DNA of 64,000 nt from Arachis hypogaea (lineage: Eukaryota; Streptophyta; Magnoliopsida; Fabales; Fabaceae), in the NCBI RefSeq assembly GCF_003086295.3, contig NC_092045.1:26230890-26294889 (forward strand), in the 5' to 3' direction. The notes below the pieces were generated by a model. That model had not been told where the DNA came from. It made no database searches and saw only the letters and a program-made list of their open reading frames with translations. The position numbers were made by a program, and so were the translations under genes. Below, in pieces: positions 1 through 11,720 of this stretch (the stretch's first letter is position 1; every line of letters begins with the position of its first letter).

Positions 1-220
1 GAGTGACTTGATGAACTTGATTTTTTTTCATGCATTCCATCATTATTAGAATGGGAGTCAAATATCCTTTTAACTTGTGAGTGACTTGATGAACTTGATT
101 TTTTTCATGCACTCCATCATTATTAGAAAGGGAGTCAAATGTTCTTCTAACTTGTGAGTGATTTGATGAACTTAATTTTTTTCTATGCACTCTATCATTA
201 TTAGAAAGAAAATCAACTTG
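1..220. repeat. 77-bp tandem repeat, about three units
   Basis: Three head-to-tail units begin at 1, 79 and 156, each opening with GAGTGACTTGATGAACTTGA or a close variant and ending in AACTTGT. The spacing is 77-78 bp and the third unit is the most diverged. A further decayed start is visible near 228. The array may extend left of the window. No coding potential is apparent. Confidence 0.85.
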
Positions 221-855
221 TTGTACGTGACTTGATGAAGCTAAATTTCTTCTAGATACAAGACTTTGAATTCCTTTATTTCTTCTAGCAACAACACTAT
301 TAACAATCTTTAAGGTCCTTGGCTAAATCAACAAATCATATTAAAAATATGGACAATTTGTATGATTAAAGACAAAATCTAAGAACTCCTTGATACCTCT
401 CCTATATTGTAAAAGGACTCTATTGTTAATTTGTATCCAATCCTTGTCCATTGAATATATGACACACTTAACATACCTGAAAATTATTAAAAATAAGGAC
501 CAGAAACCACAAACCTCAATAGAGAAAGGAAAGTTAAAACACAAATGTAGCTATAATAAAATCCAAAAAATACATGTCACATAGTCTATACCAAAAACTA
601 AAAATAATCAATAGAAATCAATTAAGAAAAAATCTGAAGGCAGAGTTGTGATCTTGTTGCGGGTAAGTTCCAGAGAGGCCTAAACCTGAAAGCGAAAACC
701 TCCAAACTGAAATCTATTTGGCTACTATTCCAACACTCCCAGCTAATGGGCATTGGTGCACATGTACTGATGTACCTTAAAAACTAGAATTTTATATCTA
801 TTACTATTATTTATGTATAATTTTTATATTTTTTTTACTTTCTTTTAGAAAATGA
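221..855. other. Intergenic, nothing recognised
   Basis: AT-rich sequence with only short, compositionally random open frames. I see no gene, RNA or transposon signature here. Confidence 0.5.
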
Positions 856-865
856 TTAATATTTA

Positions 866-1975
866 GGAATAAATATTGTTTTGATCCCTAATGTTGAGGG
901 TCAGAATCAAAACCGTCCCCAATATAATTTTTTATTTAAAAGCGTCTTTAATGTTATATTTCATTTTAAAATTGTCATTTTTAATAAAACTTTTTTATTA
1001 ATGACAAAACTACCCTTTTTTTACCATTTCATTCTTCATGTTCTTCTACTTGTTCTTCTTCTTCCAATAGATGTTTGTCCTTCTTCTTCCAGAAAAAACA
1101 AATTCTTCTTCCATTAACAAATTAAAAATACAAGAACAAAGACCAGATTCAACAAAACCAACAACAATTCACAAATAAAAAAAGAACAAAACCAATCAAC
1201 ACCAATTTAAAAATCAAAACAAGAACAAAATCAACAATGATTCAACAAATCAAATCAGTTTCAACAAATCAAATCTAGATTCAATAAAGAAGATGTAGAA
1301 GCAGAAGCACTCAAACAGAAACAGAAAGTAGAAGACAAAGCAGAAGATGCAGAAACAGAACAAACCCAGAAGATGCAGAAGCAAACCCAGAAGATGCAGA
1401 AGCAAAAGAAGCAGAAGACGAAACAAAAACAGAGAACCAAGCAAGAAGCAGAAGCACAGCAGAGTGGAAGCCGAGGCTCTCTCCCTGGCTCGCGACGGCG
1501 ACGGCGACGACGACGGCGACGGCAGCTCTAAGCTTCGCCGGCGCCAGCAGCTCAAAGAAGAAGGAAGTAGATTCAGAAGAAGAAGCAGAACCACCGAAGC
1601 AGCGGCGTGGTCGAATCGGCGGCGATGGCTCAGCGACATAGTCTCCCGAGGACGACGTGACGACGGCGGCGGTGGCGAGCCCTAGCGGCGTGGTATCCTT
1701 TCCCTCTTCTCTTCTCTCCCATCACAGTCCCTCTCTCCTTTCTTTCGGCGATGGCGACGACAGCTACAAGCTTCACCGGTGCCGTCCCCCTCCCCTTCTT
1801 CCATTCCCCTTTCCCCTTTCCCTCCCCTCCCCTCCCCCTTCGTATACCCTTTTCTTTCCTCCCGACGCGTTTTCTTCCCCCCAACCCCACCCACGCGTTT
1901 TAATAAATCAAAAATTACATCGGAGACGGTTTCGATTCTGACCCTCAATGTTAGAGACCAAAACAATACTTATCC
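866..1975. mobile_element. Non-autonomous Mutator-like (MULE) transposon, Pack-MULE-like
   Basis: The ends are inverted repeats of about 80 bp (866-944 and 1895-1975). Both carry a TGAGGGTCAGAATC core in opposite orientation and terminate in GGAATAAATATTG and its near-complement. They are flanked by a perfect 10-bp direct repeat, TTAATATTTA, at 856-865 and 1976-1985. Long inverted repeats with a 9-11 bp duplication are typical of Mutator-like elements. No transposase is present. The interior (about 1250-1880) is sharply GC-rich against AT-rich surroundings and contains a GCAGAAGATGCAGAAGCA-type repeat and a long pyrimidine tract. Overlapping open frames there look compositional. Capture of a host gene fragment is possible, but I cannot name a parent gene. 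Confidence 0.85.
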
Positions 1976-1985
1976 TTAATATTTA

Positions 1986-3357
1986 TGATAAAAGATAAAT
2001 TTTTTATTTATATCATAATAAATGTATTACAAATAATAAAAAAATAATGCAAACATCACTTTTTGTATAATGAATAATCCACGCAATTATCTAAATTAAA
2101 ATCCAAATCTATATAAACCTAGGGAATTTAATTCTATGCATTAGGCATATATATCTGGTGTCTAGGGATACTAGAAGTTGAAGCAAAAAGAAATGAACAT
2201 ACATGCACTACTTAATTGACAGATAATTAACAAACGAGTCACCACAAACGAGATTAAAGTGGTGGTACTTATAAAAGCTAGAAGTTCTTTAATTTCATGC
2301 GTGCCAAATCTACTTGAACTTAAGTAACAGATTATAGAAAATGAAATTTCAGTTGACAAAAACTAAGGATAAGTAGTTCATGGAGTTAAAAAAAAAAAGC
2401 ACTCAAATTTTAAAAAGAATAAATAATGTAAGGGTGATTTTTGCTAGAAGAAATGGTGTGGAGTAGCAGAAGAGAATGTGAACAAGTGTTGGCTAGATTT
2501 GGAGATCCTAGAATACTAACAAAAAGAAAAAAGGTCATATAAAGAAACAACTAATGCAAGAAGCAAATCTAAAACTAAAACTATGTTGTCTTTGTCTGCA
2601 CTCTTAGATTGTTGAAAAGTTGTGACTCTTTCTTCCTTAACCTCTATCTATATGGCAGAGCAACTTTTTGGCTACAAAATTTTCTCTTTCCTCTATTTTT
2701 TTTCACCTTTTAAAGTGGAAAATACAGATCAGAGTAAGAACCAAGGAAGGAAAAAAAGAAAGTGAAAAAGTGAACAGCAATCAGAGAGTGTAGTAGAGCT
2801 GATTTGAGGATTCATAAATGGGACGAAGAGAAGGGAAGTGAAGGTTGTTGAAAGCTGAAAGGTGAATATATCTAACATTTACAAAATTGTCAGTAACAAC
2901 CAAAATGACCAAAAGAAACGGCAATCCAAAACAAAACAAGAATTGGTGGTTCCAATAATGAACTTAGAAGCAAAACAAATATTCAAACAGCAAGTTATCT
3001 TGACAAGTAGCAGTATTAGAAACAAACTAGAGAAGTATTGGTGGATCTCCTAAGTAATTGATGATTGCTAGTTTTCTTAATCACAAGACAAGATAACGTG
3101 TTACAAACTTTTATTTATTATCCACGTCTTCCCTCTAACAACATTATCTGCAGTTTCTTATTATGAACAATAATAGTTGAAAGTTTCAACAATAAATTAT
3201 GGTACATAATCTCAAATTAGATTAGATTAGATGTATACATGTCATTTTATTAGAATTGTAATAAGCATGATGTATAAGAAGTGAAGATCCTAATAAGAAT
3301 GCTACCAATATAGTTAATCAATTAAAATGTCACTAAACACAATTAAAATTCTTTAAG
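1986..3357. other. Intergenic, nothing recognised
   Basis: AT-rich sequence. Around 2600-2860 there is a purine-rich, UTR-like stretch with an ATG at 2818 that opens only seven codons. I cannot assign a gene or RNA. Confidence 0.45.
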
Positions 3358-3362
3358 TTTAA

Positions 3363-4886
3363 TGATGAGCGGATATTTTATACGTTTTTCTCGACATCAT
3401 TTTCATATAGTTTTTAGCATTTTTTGTTTAAGTTTTATTATGTTTTCATAGGTTTTAGTGTAGAATTTAGATTTTTGGATTCTACTATGAGTTGTTGTGT
3501 TTTATGGTGATTTCAGGTATTTTCTGACTGAAATCAGAGAGTTTTGGCAAAGTCTGATTCAGAGGAAAGGAAAGCGTAGCAGATGCAGTCAAGATCTGAC
3601 CACTGTGCATTCAAGCAAGCATTTCTGGAGCTACATATATCCAAATGGAGCATTTTCAACGGCTATAGAAAGCTAACATCCAAGACTTTCCAACAATATA
3701 TAATAGTCTATACTTGTTTTTGGAGATGAAGGCCAAAAACTGGCGTTCAACGCCAGCCATCTACCCCAGTCCTGGCGTCCAACGCCCACAGAGAGGTGGC
3801 CAGCGTCCAACGCCCAAAGGTGAGTCCAAAGGGGGCGTTCAATGCCCAAGAGCCCTACTAGCACGTGGAGACACCCTTAGCTCAGCCCAAACACTCACCA
3901 AGTGGACTCCGAAAGTGGATTTTCGCACTACAAGTCTAAGCCTATCATATTTCTGTAATCCTTAGTTATTAGATTAGTATATATAGGAGAAGAACATTCT
4001 TGTTTTAGGATCTTCGACCACTAGAGAACACTATTTCATATTTTCGAGTTTCATTGTACAGTATGAGCCACTATACCTCCTAGCCTCAGGTTAGGATATC
4101 TGCTGAGTTTTATGTATTAATAAAAGTACTATTATTCTATTTCAATTCGTGTTTGATTCTCTCCTAAGATGTATCTTCATTCTTTAACCTTATGAATGAG
4201 TTGAACCGTCAAAAGTTATCTCTATTTTACATAGGTTCAGCGAGCGTTTTTCATCGGATATCAATGAACCACTAGCTTGAGGATATGTCTCTTAGACGGC
4301 TAATCCACGACTTCGTTGGGGACTTCTCGAGACATCAGTTCAGCCCAGGTATGGGGAGATTAGGATCTTTGTGGTAAAGGCTAGAATCAAGGTGCAGCAT
4401 TCTCTGATCCGGAAGATTCGACCTTGTCTGTAACGTTTTGAGTAGGATCACCAAGGGGATGAAATGCAGGAGCTTCACCTTCATTCAGAATGGATGCACA
4501 CTAAACCTAGTGTTCAGCCTAGAGGATGATTGGCGGCCACTCAAACCAATGTTGATCACATGCAGCCTGCTATAGAAGAAATCATTCACAATTAGAGTAG
4601 ATAGTAAGAAATGATTGATCCAGAAGAACAAAGCATCTCTGAAGCTTTAACCATCTTCTTATCATTAGATTCACAACCACCGAGTAACATTATCTTTATT
4701 TTACTTTTATGCGTTTAAACAACTAAACAACTTTTCTATTTGTCTAACTAAGATTTACAAGATAACCACTGTTTAATCCAAGCCGACAACCCTCGTGGGA
4801 TCGACCCTGACTCACCTCAGGTATTACATGAACGACCTAGTGCACTTGCTGGTTTAGTTGTACGGAGTATGGGAATCCATGCACCA
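3363..4886 (+). mobile_element. Solo LTR, diverged member of the TGATGAGCGG Athila-like family
   Basis: The unit begins TGATGAGCGGATATTTTATA and ends GCACCA, matching the ends of the LTRs of the Athila complex at 18770-39718. It is flanked by a perfect 5-bp duplication TTTAA (3358-3362 and 4887-4891). No internal domain or second LTR lies within it, so it is a solo LTR produced by LTR-LTR recombination. Four GGCGTTNAACGCC-type dyads lie at about 3740-3845, the same relative position as in the related LTRs. A TATATATAGG promoter-like motif sits near 3977. It is clearly more diverged than the other copies. Confidence 0.92.
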
Positions 4887-4891
4887 TTTAA

Positions 4892-5066
4892 CAAAGAGTA
4901 AGCTTCAATACTAAAAAAATACTTGCCTCAACTGGTTGACCTTGTTTCTTTAACAGCAATTTGGAAATCATTAATAAAATTGTTTGACCTATATCAAGCA
5001 ACTAAGCAAATAAATAATATCATTAATGCAAATTAATATATTATAAAAATTTAGACTCTCAAAATA

Positions 5067-5121
<55 letters not shown>

Positions 5122-7283
5122 TAGATATTCCTATTTGATATGAACCTTTGATTTAGAAAAAAGAAAAAATACTTGGTGTGAAAAAATTGAAACGGAAAAA
5201 AAAAAAGGATTAGAAGTCAAATTAGATAAAATATAAACTGAATAGAACTCTAAAACAGAGCAAACAGTAGAATTGTATCACCAAGTCACAGTTATCTTTT
5301 TCTCATTTTTTTATTATGAATATAAAAAATAGAAAAATCAAATGTAATAGAGCAAATTACCAAATATATAGAACAGATTTACACAAATTACCAAATCCGA
5401 TATGAGGAACAAATTCAAGAGCAATTAGGTATGACAAACAAATAAAAAACTACGAATTATAGAATAGATCGATAAGAAGCCAAATCAGAAAATATAAATT
5501 AGGGAATAGATCTAAAAATGTGAATACTTACCTTAATCCGTAAAGTAATAAGAAGCTTGAATATAAAAATTTTGAATTCTAAAGCATCAATACAAAAATT
5601 AAATTAGATTTATGAAAGAATAAAAAATCTTAAGAGAAGAAAAAAAAACCTAACAAAACGAAGTTGATTTTGGAACTGAAGAATGAGACGAGATCTTGAA
5701 ACTAAAGTTATAGCAATTTATGTACGTTAACATGCATGTTTATACTTTTTTATTATACTAGAGCTGAAGAATGACTGATAGTAGTGTGATATTTTTTATG
5801 GAGCCAAGGAAAAGGAGTAGTATGATGTTTTCTTATTTTTTAGTGGAATAAGTTGAGGACCGTCAAAATTGAGAAGTAATTTTCTACGGTCAAATTATTC
5901 ATAAGAAAAATAGAAAATTTGACATTTATAATATTTATAAAAATATATATTAATTTTTACACTTAATTATAATTATTAAAAAATATTAAAATAATTTTTT
6001 TGTAGTGACTTAATTATAAAATTAAAAATAATGTAAAATTTTAATTAAAAATAATATAAGAATTTAATTACAAATTTAATAATATTATAAAACTAATAGA
6101 ATATTAAATCTAATCTTTAATATGTAATCTATATAAAATTTATTTGACTTAACTATTTACTAACGTCAAAAGTCTTACACATACAATAATGATCTTAATG
6201 AATATGTAACAATGTACAACTTTCTTATATAACAATTAAACTCTTTCATTTATTAAACAACTATACAAAATGTTACGTGCACATGTTAAATGGGACAAAC
6301 GAACTGTGTTAACTTATACTTTATTCATCACTATTAAATAGAATATCTTACGTAAAAATTGATTTACATTTCCACTTTATTGATAAAATTGAATATAAAT
6401 CAATTTAATTTTGTATACTTAACATGTGCATGTACATATAACATATGTTGTTAAGCAAATAGTATAACGTTACCTTCTAAATTGGTGTGAGGAAAGGGCC
6501 CCTTAGCTGCTCGATAAGGCATGTTTATTATTTATGTTTATGGTTAGGGAATTGAATAGGTGCATATGCCGAAGTGTAATTGTAATACAATAACTGAGTT
6601 GGGGTTAACAGCTTAAGTCCAAAAACACACACCTAGAAGTTAGAGCAGGGAAACCCAATAGTGCCAAGTTGCCAAATGCCAATTATGAACCGACAAAGTG
6701 ACACTCGTGAATAGTTATTACTACAACAACATCCTCGGGAATTGTAGCAACTGAATGCACAAAGTGTCCTATTTGTCCGTTAATTCCTTCACTAGCAAAC
6801 CATTATTAACCTGTATTAATATATGGATTATGTACTAGTACTCACCACTAAGGAATTAGGATCATGTATGATGCATACCGTTTCTTCTTATTATCATTGA
6901 TCTACGTATTTGTATATATCTCATAATCGTATATTTGGGCATGTTTTTCGGTTATGTCTATGCAAATCATCTAGATCCAGAGCTCATGAATAACCACTTT
7001 ATTTAGGAGCTTTTTTATAGTATAAACTAAGGTTTAGTTTGATAAAATTTTTTAAAAAAGTATTTGTCTATCAAAGTATAAATATTTTATTTTATATTTA
7101 GTAAATAAAAAATTTATGTGTTTATACTTGTCATTTTTAAAAGTTAAGGTGTTTATTTTTAAAAGTACTTAAGAAAAATTTTTTTAAAGTTTGATTATAC
7201 TTATTAAAATTAAAATATTTAATATAACTTCGTACATTAATTAATATTTAAATTTAATTCTTATATTAATATCTAGTATAGTT
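4892..7283. other. AT-rich intergenic region
   Basis: No gene recognised. It contains an (AT)n microsatellite and several A/T-rich stretches around 5850-6450 and 7030-7200 that could be decayed MITEs, but I could not define inverted termini or duplications. The part near 6480-6800 is the least AT-rich and appears unique in the window. Confidence 0.5.
5069..5117. repeat. (AT)n microsatellite
   Basis: Uninterrupted AT dinucleotide run of about 24 units. Confidence 0.97.
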
Positions 7284-7498
7284 AATGTAGCCATTATAAA
7301 TCCGTTATCAAAAATTCGGTATATACGTTATAAATCGGCAATTAAAATCATGACGATCAAATCAGAACGTTATAATTTTTAAATGTTACTCCCTATAATT
7401 CGATAACTGATAAATCTCGAAATTCAGACTTACCGCTATAAAATTAGAGGAAGAACTCGTCAAGAGGTAAGCAAAAAATTCTAAAGAGATAAGATATA
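7284..7498 (+). repeat. Decayed LTR fragment, left copy (Tat-like)
   Basis: About 215 bp closely matches 40972-41169 in the same orientation. Shared blocks include ATGACGATCAAAT, AACTCGTCAAGAGGTA and TTCTAAAGAGATAAGATAT. The right copy continues into a segment that resembles the 3' part of plant Tat-type Ty3/gypsy LTRs. The left copy is truncated before that part. Family assignment is by recollection of such LTRs. Confidence 0.6.
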
Positions 7499-8022
7499 CA
7501 CTTTTTTAGCTTCAAAAATATTTTTTAAAAACCTTTAAAAGAAAATTTATACAACTTGAAAATACCCATACTAGAAGAGCTATTTAACTTCACTCAAACT
7601 CCCATTCATATCCTTTTGGCTTGAAACAGTGAAAAAAATAAGCTTAACGTAAGTTTAATTTCAAGATACTCCATTAAAGTTTTAAAGAATCTCAAAAATG
7701 CCCAACCATTAGAATGGAGTTGTGAAGGAGCGCAGTTTAACTGCTACAAAATAGAACACTCAAAGCCTGTGAATAACAGTTTCACACGCAACTCTTGTAA
7801 AACACAACTATGCATATAGAAAAATTCAAAATCTTTGCTTTTATAAGAAAACCCTTTCAGTCCTTGAACATGGTAGCAACACAACATTAACACCAGATTC
7901 CCTTCTAACTATCTTCCGTTTATCAATCTCACTCACTTTTTTTATCAACGAACAAGAAACTACGGATTTTAACATCTTCCCATACCCACTTATATGACCT
8001 ATCATCTTCCTTTTGCATGTTA
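7499..8022. other. Pre-insertion DNA left of element A
   Basis: No recognisable gene. It precedes the target duplication of element A. Together with 40507-40971 it would form about 1 kb of DNA between the two Tat-like LTR fragments if element A were absent. Confidence 0.5.
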
Positions 8023-8027
8023 GTAAG

Positions 8028-8370
8028 TGACACCGGGATGTCCATTTGGGTCACCAATCTTGGCGAGGTTAACAACCCCACTATGGTGAAGGTAGCCAAG
8101 AACCCACCTTGGTTGGCTAAGCCAAGGATGCACCTCTTACTCTCAAAGAGCTTAGAGGAAAATAAGCACACAGCTTATTTAAATATATACTCAATCAATT
8201 CAACTCTGATGAATAAAAGGGATACATACGCATATTTATACTAGTAGGGGAGGGGGAGCCTTCATGACTTGGGCGATATGGGACTAACTCATAACACAAT
8301 ATAATAATATATGCTAAACTAGACTACTTTAATTAATATTTCTAATAACCTAATAGATGCTCCTGCATCA
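8028..8370 (-). repeat. 3' LTR of element A
   Basis: 343 bp, starting TGACACCGGG and ending CTCCTGCATCA on the plus strand, and nearly identical to 40159-40501. A TATAAATATG promoter-like motif on the minus strand lies at about 8231-8240. The adjacent TTCTCCCTGGG at 8371-8381 reads as a purine-rich polypurine tract on the element strand. Confidence 0.93.
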
Positions 8371-8734
8371 TTCTCCCTGGGTTGGAAGGGGCTCAGTCTT
8401 ATCTTCTATTGATTCTGCATTTTCTTCATAGTAAGGTGACAGATCAGCCACGTTAAAAGTGTTAGATACTCCATAGTCTCTTGGAAGCTTAATCTTGTAA
8501 GCATTATCATTAATGCGCTCCAAGACTCTGAATGGTCTATCCGCTCGAGGAGATAATTTTTCGCGAGACTTAGGAAATCGTTCCTTTCTCAAATAAATCC
8601 ATACCAAATCTCCGATATTGAAAATATTTTGTCTCCTATGTTTGTTGGCTTGGGCCTCATACCGAGCAGTCTGACGCAATATCTTCTGTCGTACCTCCTC
8701 ATGAAGCTTCTTGATTTGTTCAGCACGTTCATCA
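8368..8734 (-). pseudogene. Integrase C-terminal domain of element A (severed part)
   Basis: The minus-strand frame encodes the end of a Ty3/gypsy integrase: a basic helix with QANKHRRQN, then GDLVWIYLRKERFP, and a DNAYKIKLP…GVSNTFNVADLSPY block typical of the integrase C-terminal (GPY/F-like) domain of chromoviruses. It ends at a TGA whose bases (8368-8370) are the first three of the 3' LTR. Upstream, insertion of element B at 8734/8735 severs it from the rest of the integrase at 14790. Apart from that interruption the frame in this piece is open. The position of the break, between the catalytic core and the C-terminal domain, removes any possibility of a continuous protein. Confidence 0.88.
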
Positions 8735-9266
8735 TGTAAGACCCAGAACCTTTGAAGGATCTTGTTATGAGCTGATTTTGAATATATTTATTATTAGAGA
8801 TTTTACTTTCAGAAATCATTTATTGAGAATGATTAAATCAAGTTTTGATAATTAAAATGAAGAGTTTACTTGATTTCATAATTATTTTCTATATTTAAAT
8901 TATCAAGTTGGCAGTTATGAAATAATAGGGATTTTATATGATTTGGATTAGATAAGTAATATTTTAAATATTAATGCTGCTATTTTAGAAAATGAAGAAA
9001 TTAAGTATATTATCTCTAATTATTTGATTTGAACGTTTTATTGAGAATAATTTGTGATAGTGATGAACAAATAGTATTTTCTATATATAATTAGTGTTGG
9101 ATTTAATTGAGTTTCAATTACTATATTATTCCCAATTTTAGGTGAAATTATCATATTGCCCCTAAACCTAATTTTGAAAATGAGAAACCCTAATCCCTTA
9201 GCCCTTAGCAGTCACACTCCAACCCTCCTTCCTTACCTCAGCAGCAACGGCACCCCACTTGTTTCT

Positions 9267-10811
9267 TGATGAGCGGATATTTTATACGCTTTTTGGGGGT
9301 AATTTCATGTAGATTTTAGTGTGTTTTAGTTAGTTTTTAGTATATTTTTATTAGTTTTTAGGAAAAATTCATATTTCTGGACTTTACTACGAGTTTGTGT
9401 GTTTTTCTATGATTTCAGGTATTTTTTTGCTGAAATTGAGGGAGCTAAGCAAAAATCTGATTTAGGCTGAAAAAGGACTGCTGATGTTGTTGGATTCTGA
9501 CCTCCCTGTACTCGGAATGGATTTTTTGGAGTTACAGAAGTCCAATTGGCGCGCTCTCAATTGGGTTGGAAAGTAGACATCCAGGGCTTTCCAGAAATAT
9601 ATAATAGTCCATACTTTGCGCGAAGATAGATGACATAAACTGGCGTTCAACGCCAGTTCCATGTTGCAGCTTGGCGTTCAGCGCCAGAAACAGGTTGCAA
9701 GTTGGAGTTCAACGCCAGAAACAGGTTACAACCTGGCGTTCAACTCCAGAAACAGCCCAGGCACGTGAGAAGCTTAAGTCTCAGCCCTAGCACACACCAA
9801 GTGGGCCCCAGAAGTGGATTTCTGCTCTATCCATCCTAGTTACTCATTTTCTGTAAACCTAGGCTACTAATTTAGTATTTAAACAACTTTTACAAACTTA
9901 TTTTGCATCTCATGACATTTTTTAGATCTGAATTTTATACTCTTTGACGGCATGAGTCTCTAAACTCCATTGTTGGGGGTGAGGAGTTCTGCAGTGTCTC
10001 GATGAATTAATGCAATTATTTCTGTTTTCCATTCAAACACGCTTGTTCCTATCTAAGATGTTCATTCATGCTTCACTATGAAGAAGGTGATGATCCGTGA
10101 CACTCATCACCTTCCTCAATCTATGAACGTGTGCCTGACAACCACCTCCGTTCTATATTAGATTGAATGAGTATCTCTTAGATTCCTTAATCAGAATCTT
10201 CGTGGTATAAGCTAGAATCCATTGGCAGCATCCTTGAGAATCCGAAAAGTATAAACCTTGTCTGTGGTATTCCGAGTAGGATTCTGGGATTGGATGACTG
10301 TGACGAGCTTCGAACTCGTGAGTGTTGGGCGTAGTGACATACGCAAAAGGATCAATGGATCTTATTCCGACATGATCGAGAACCAACAGATGATTAGTCG
10401 TACTGTGACAGAGCATTTGGACCATTTTCACTGAGAAGATGGGAAGTAGCCATTCACAACGGTGACACCCTACATACAGCTTACCATGGAAGGAGCCTTG
10501 CATTTATGAAAGTGAGGAAGCATTATGTTACAGAAATTCAGAAGACAAAGCATCTCCAAAACTCCAACATATTCTCCATTATTGAGTAACAATTATTTAT
10601 TTTATGCCCTTTCACTTTTTACAATTGAACTTAAAAAAACACTGTTGTTGGTATCCTTACTAAGAATAATAAGATAACCATAGCTTGCTTCAAACTAACA
10701 ATCTCCGTGGGATTCGACCCTTACTCACGTAAGGTATTACTTGGACCACCCAGTGCACTTGTTGGTTAGTTGTGCGGATTGCAAAAGTGTGATTGCAATT
10801 TTCGTGCACCA
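9267..10811 (+). mobile_element. Element D: solo LTR of the TGATGAGCGG family nested in element B
   Basis: Begins TGATGAGCGGATATTTTATA and ends TTTTCGTGCACCA, close to the LTRs of the Athila complex along its whole 1,545 bp. It is flanked by TTTCT (9262-9266) and TTTCC (10812-10816), a 5-bp duplication with one substitution. Four GGCGTT/AACGCC dyads begin at about 9641, 9672, 9703 and 9734, exactly 31 bp apart. There are no internal domains, so it is a solo LTR. Confidence 0.9.
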
Positions 10812-10859
10812 TTTCCCTTTCACCCTCTTATTCACAGAAACATGGAAAGAAGAAATGGA

Positions 10860-11720
10860 AGGGGGAGGGGGAAGAAAGAGCCGCGCCAAGAGAGCAGAGA
10901 AGAGGAGAGGAAATCGGAGGCGAAGGGGGGCTGCGCTCCACGCCATTCGGTCAAGCTGCCACCGCGCCACTGTCTCGCCCAATTCGCCGCCTTCCTCCAT
11001 GCTGTGTCACCACTGTTCGCGCAGAGGAGGGTTTGAGTAAACAACTGCCGCACGCGAGCTAGAGGAGCTCGTCCTCGCCGATTTGCCGCCGTTGGGGTCA
11101 CGTACAAGGAACGCACGAGATGGGTGGTGCGTCATTGGAGCCACATCGCCGTGTCCTTCACTGTCGTCACCGCTAGAGCCGCCACAATGGAGAGCGAGAG
11201 GCAGAGAGCTTGCGGTGGGGGAAGGGTCAAGCGCCGTTGTGATGGGCGAAGCTATCCCTACCGTTCCTGCCGCCGTCAGCGCTGCCGAGGCTCCGGTCGT
11301 TATCGTCGTTGAGAGAGCTCGTCGAAGTCACTGGAGGCTACCACCACTCTATCTGTTCTTGTGTTGAGTTGTGCCAATAAGCCTCTGCTGCTGGAAAATG
11401 TCCCTGCTGCTGCGTCACCGGAGTTCTGACAGCCAGAAAACCTCGCTGCCGCTGTGGTTGTAGTCCACTGTATGGCCGCCGGAGAAAATCGCCTTGGACA
11501 CTGAAACCATCGCCGGTAAGGATCCTTACAGTCGGTTCTCATTCTTTCTGTTCCTGGGTTTTTATGGTTATGACGTTGTTGTGCAGTCGCAGTTGTTGTG
11601 GTCAGAATTCGTCTCCACTGCCGCTTGAGGTGGCTGTCGGGCTGCCGCTGAACCGGTTCGGAGACCGTCACTTTTCCGGTTCAGCCGTTCCTTCTTCGTT
11701 CGGTAAGCGTTTTCGATTTG
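10860..11720. other. GC-rich block in element B without a convincing gene
   Basis: Several overlapping open frames on both strands (for example 10741-11040 plus and 11300-11671 minus) arise from high GC content. They share no homology that I can recognise and have repetitive Arg/Ser/Pro composition. GC-rich blocks of this kind are common in long legume LTRs. I treat it as non-coding LTR sequence. Confidence 0.55.

Noticed and set aside
1250..1966. Overlapping open frames on both strands with Arg/Lys/Ser-rich products
   Set aside because: Produced by GC- and purine-rich low-complexity sequence inside a transposon; no recognisable domain.
2800..3053. Small gene near 2818-3053
   Set aside because: The ATG at 2818 opens only seven codons and the 63-codon frame at 2862 has no recognisable feature.
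7030..7200. MITE candidate in the AT-rich stretch
   Set aside because: No defined inverted ends or target duplication could be seen.
7929..8171. 80-codon minus-strand frame, and a 36-codon frame restored across the empty site of element A
   Set aside because: The first crosses an LTR boundary; the second is too short and without recognisable homology to call a gene.
10737..11671. Several open frames of 90-120 codons in the GC-rich part of element B
   Set aside because: Opposite-strand shadows of each other with biased composition and no homology that I can name.
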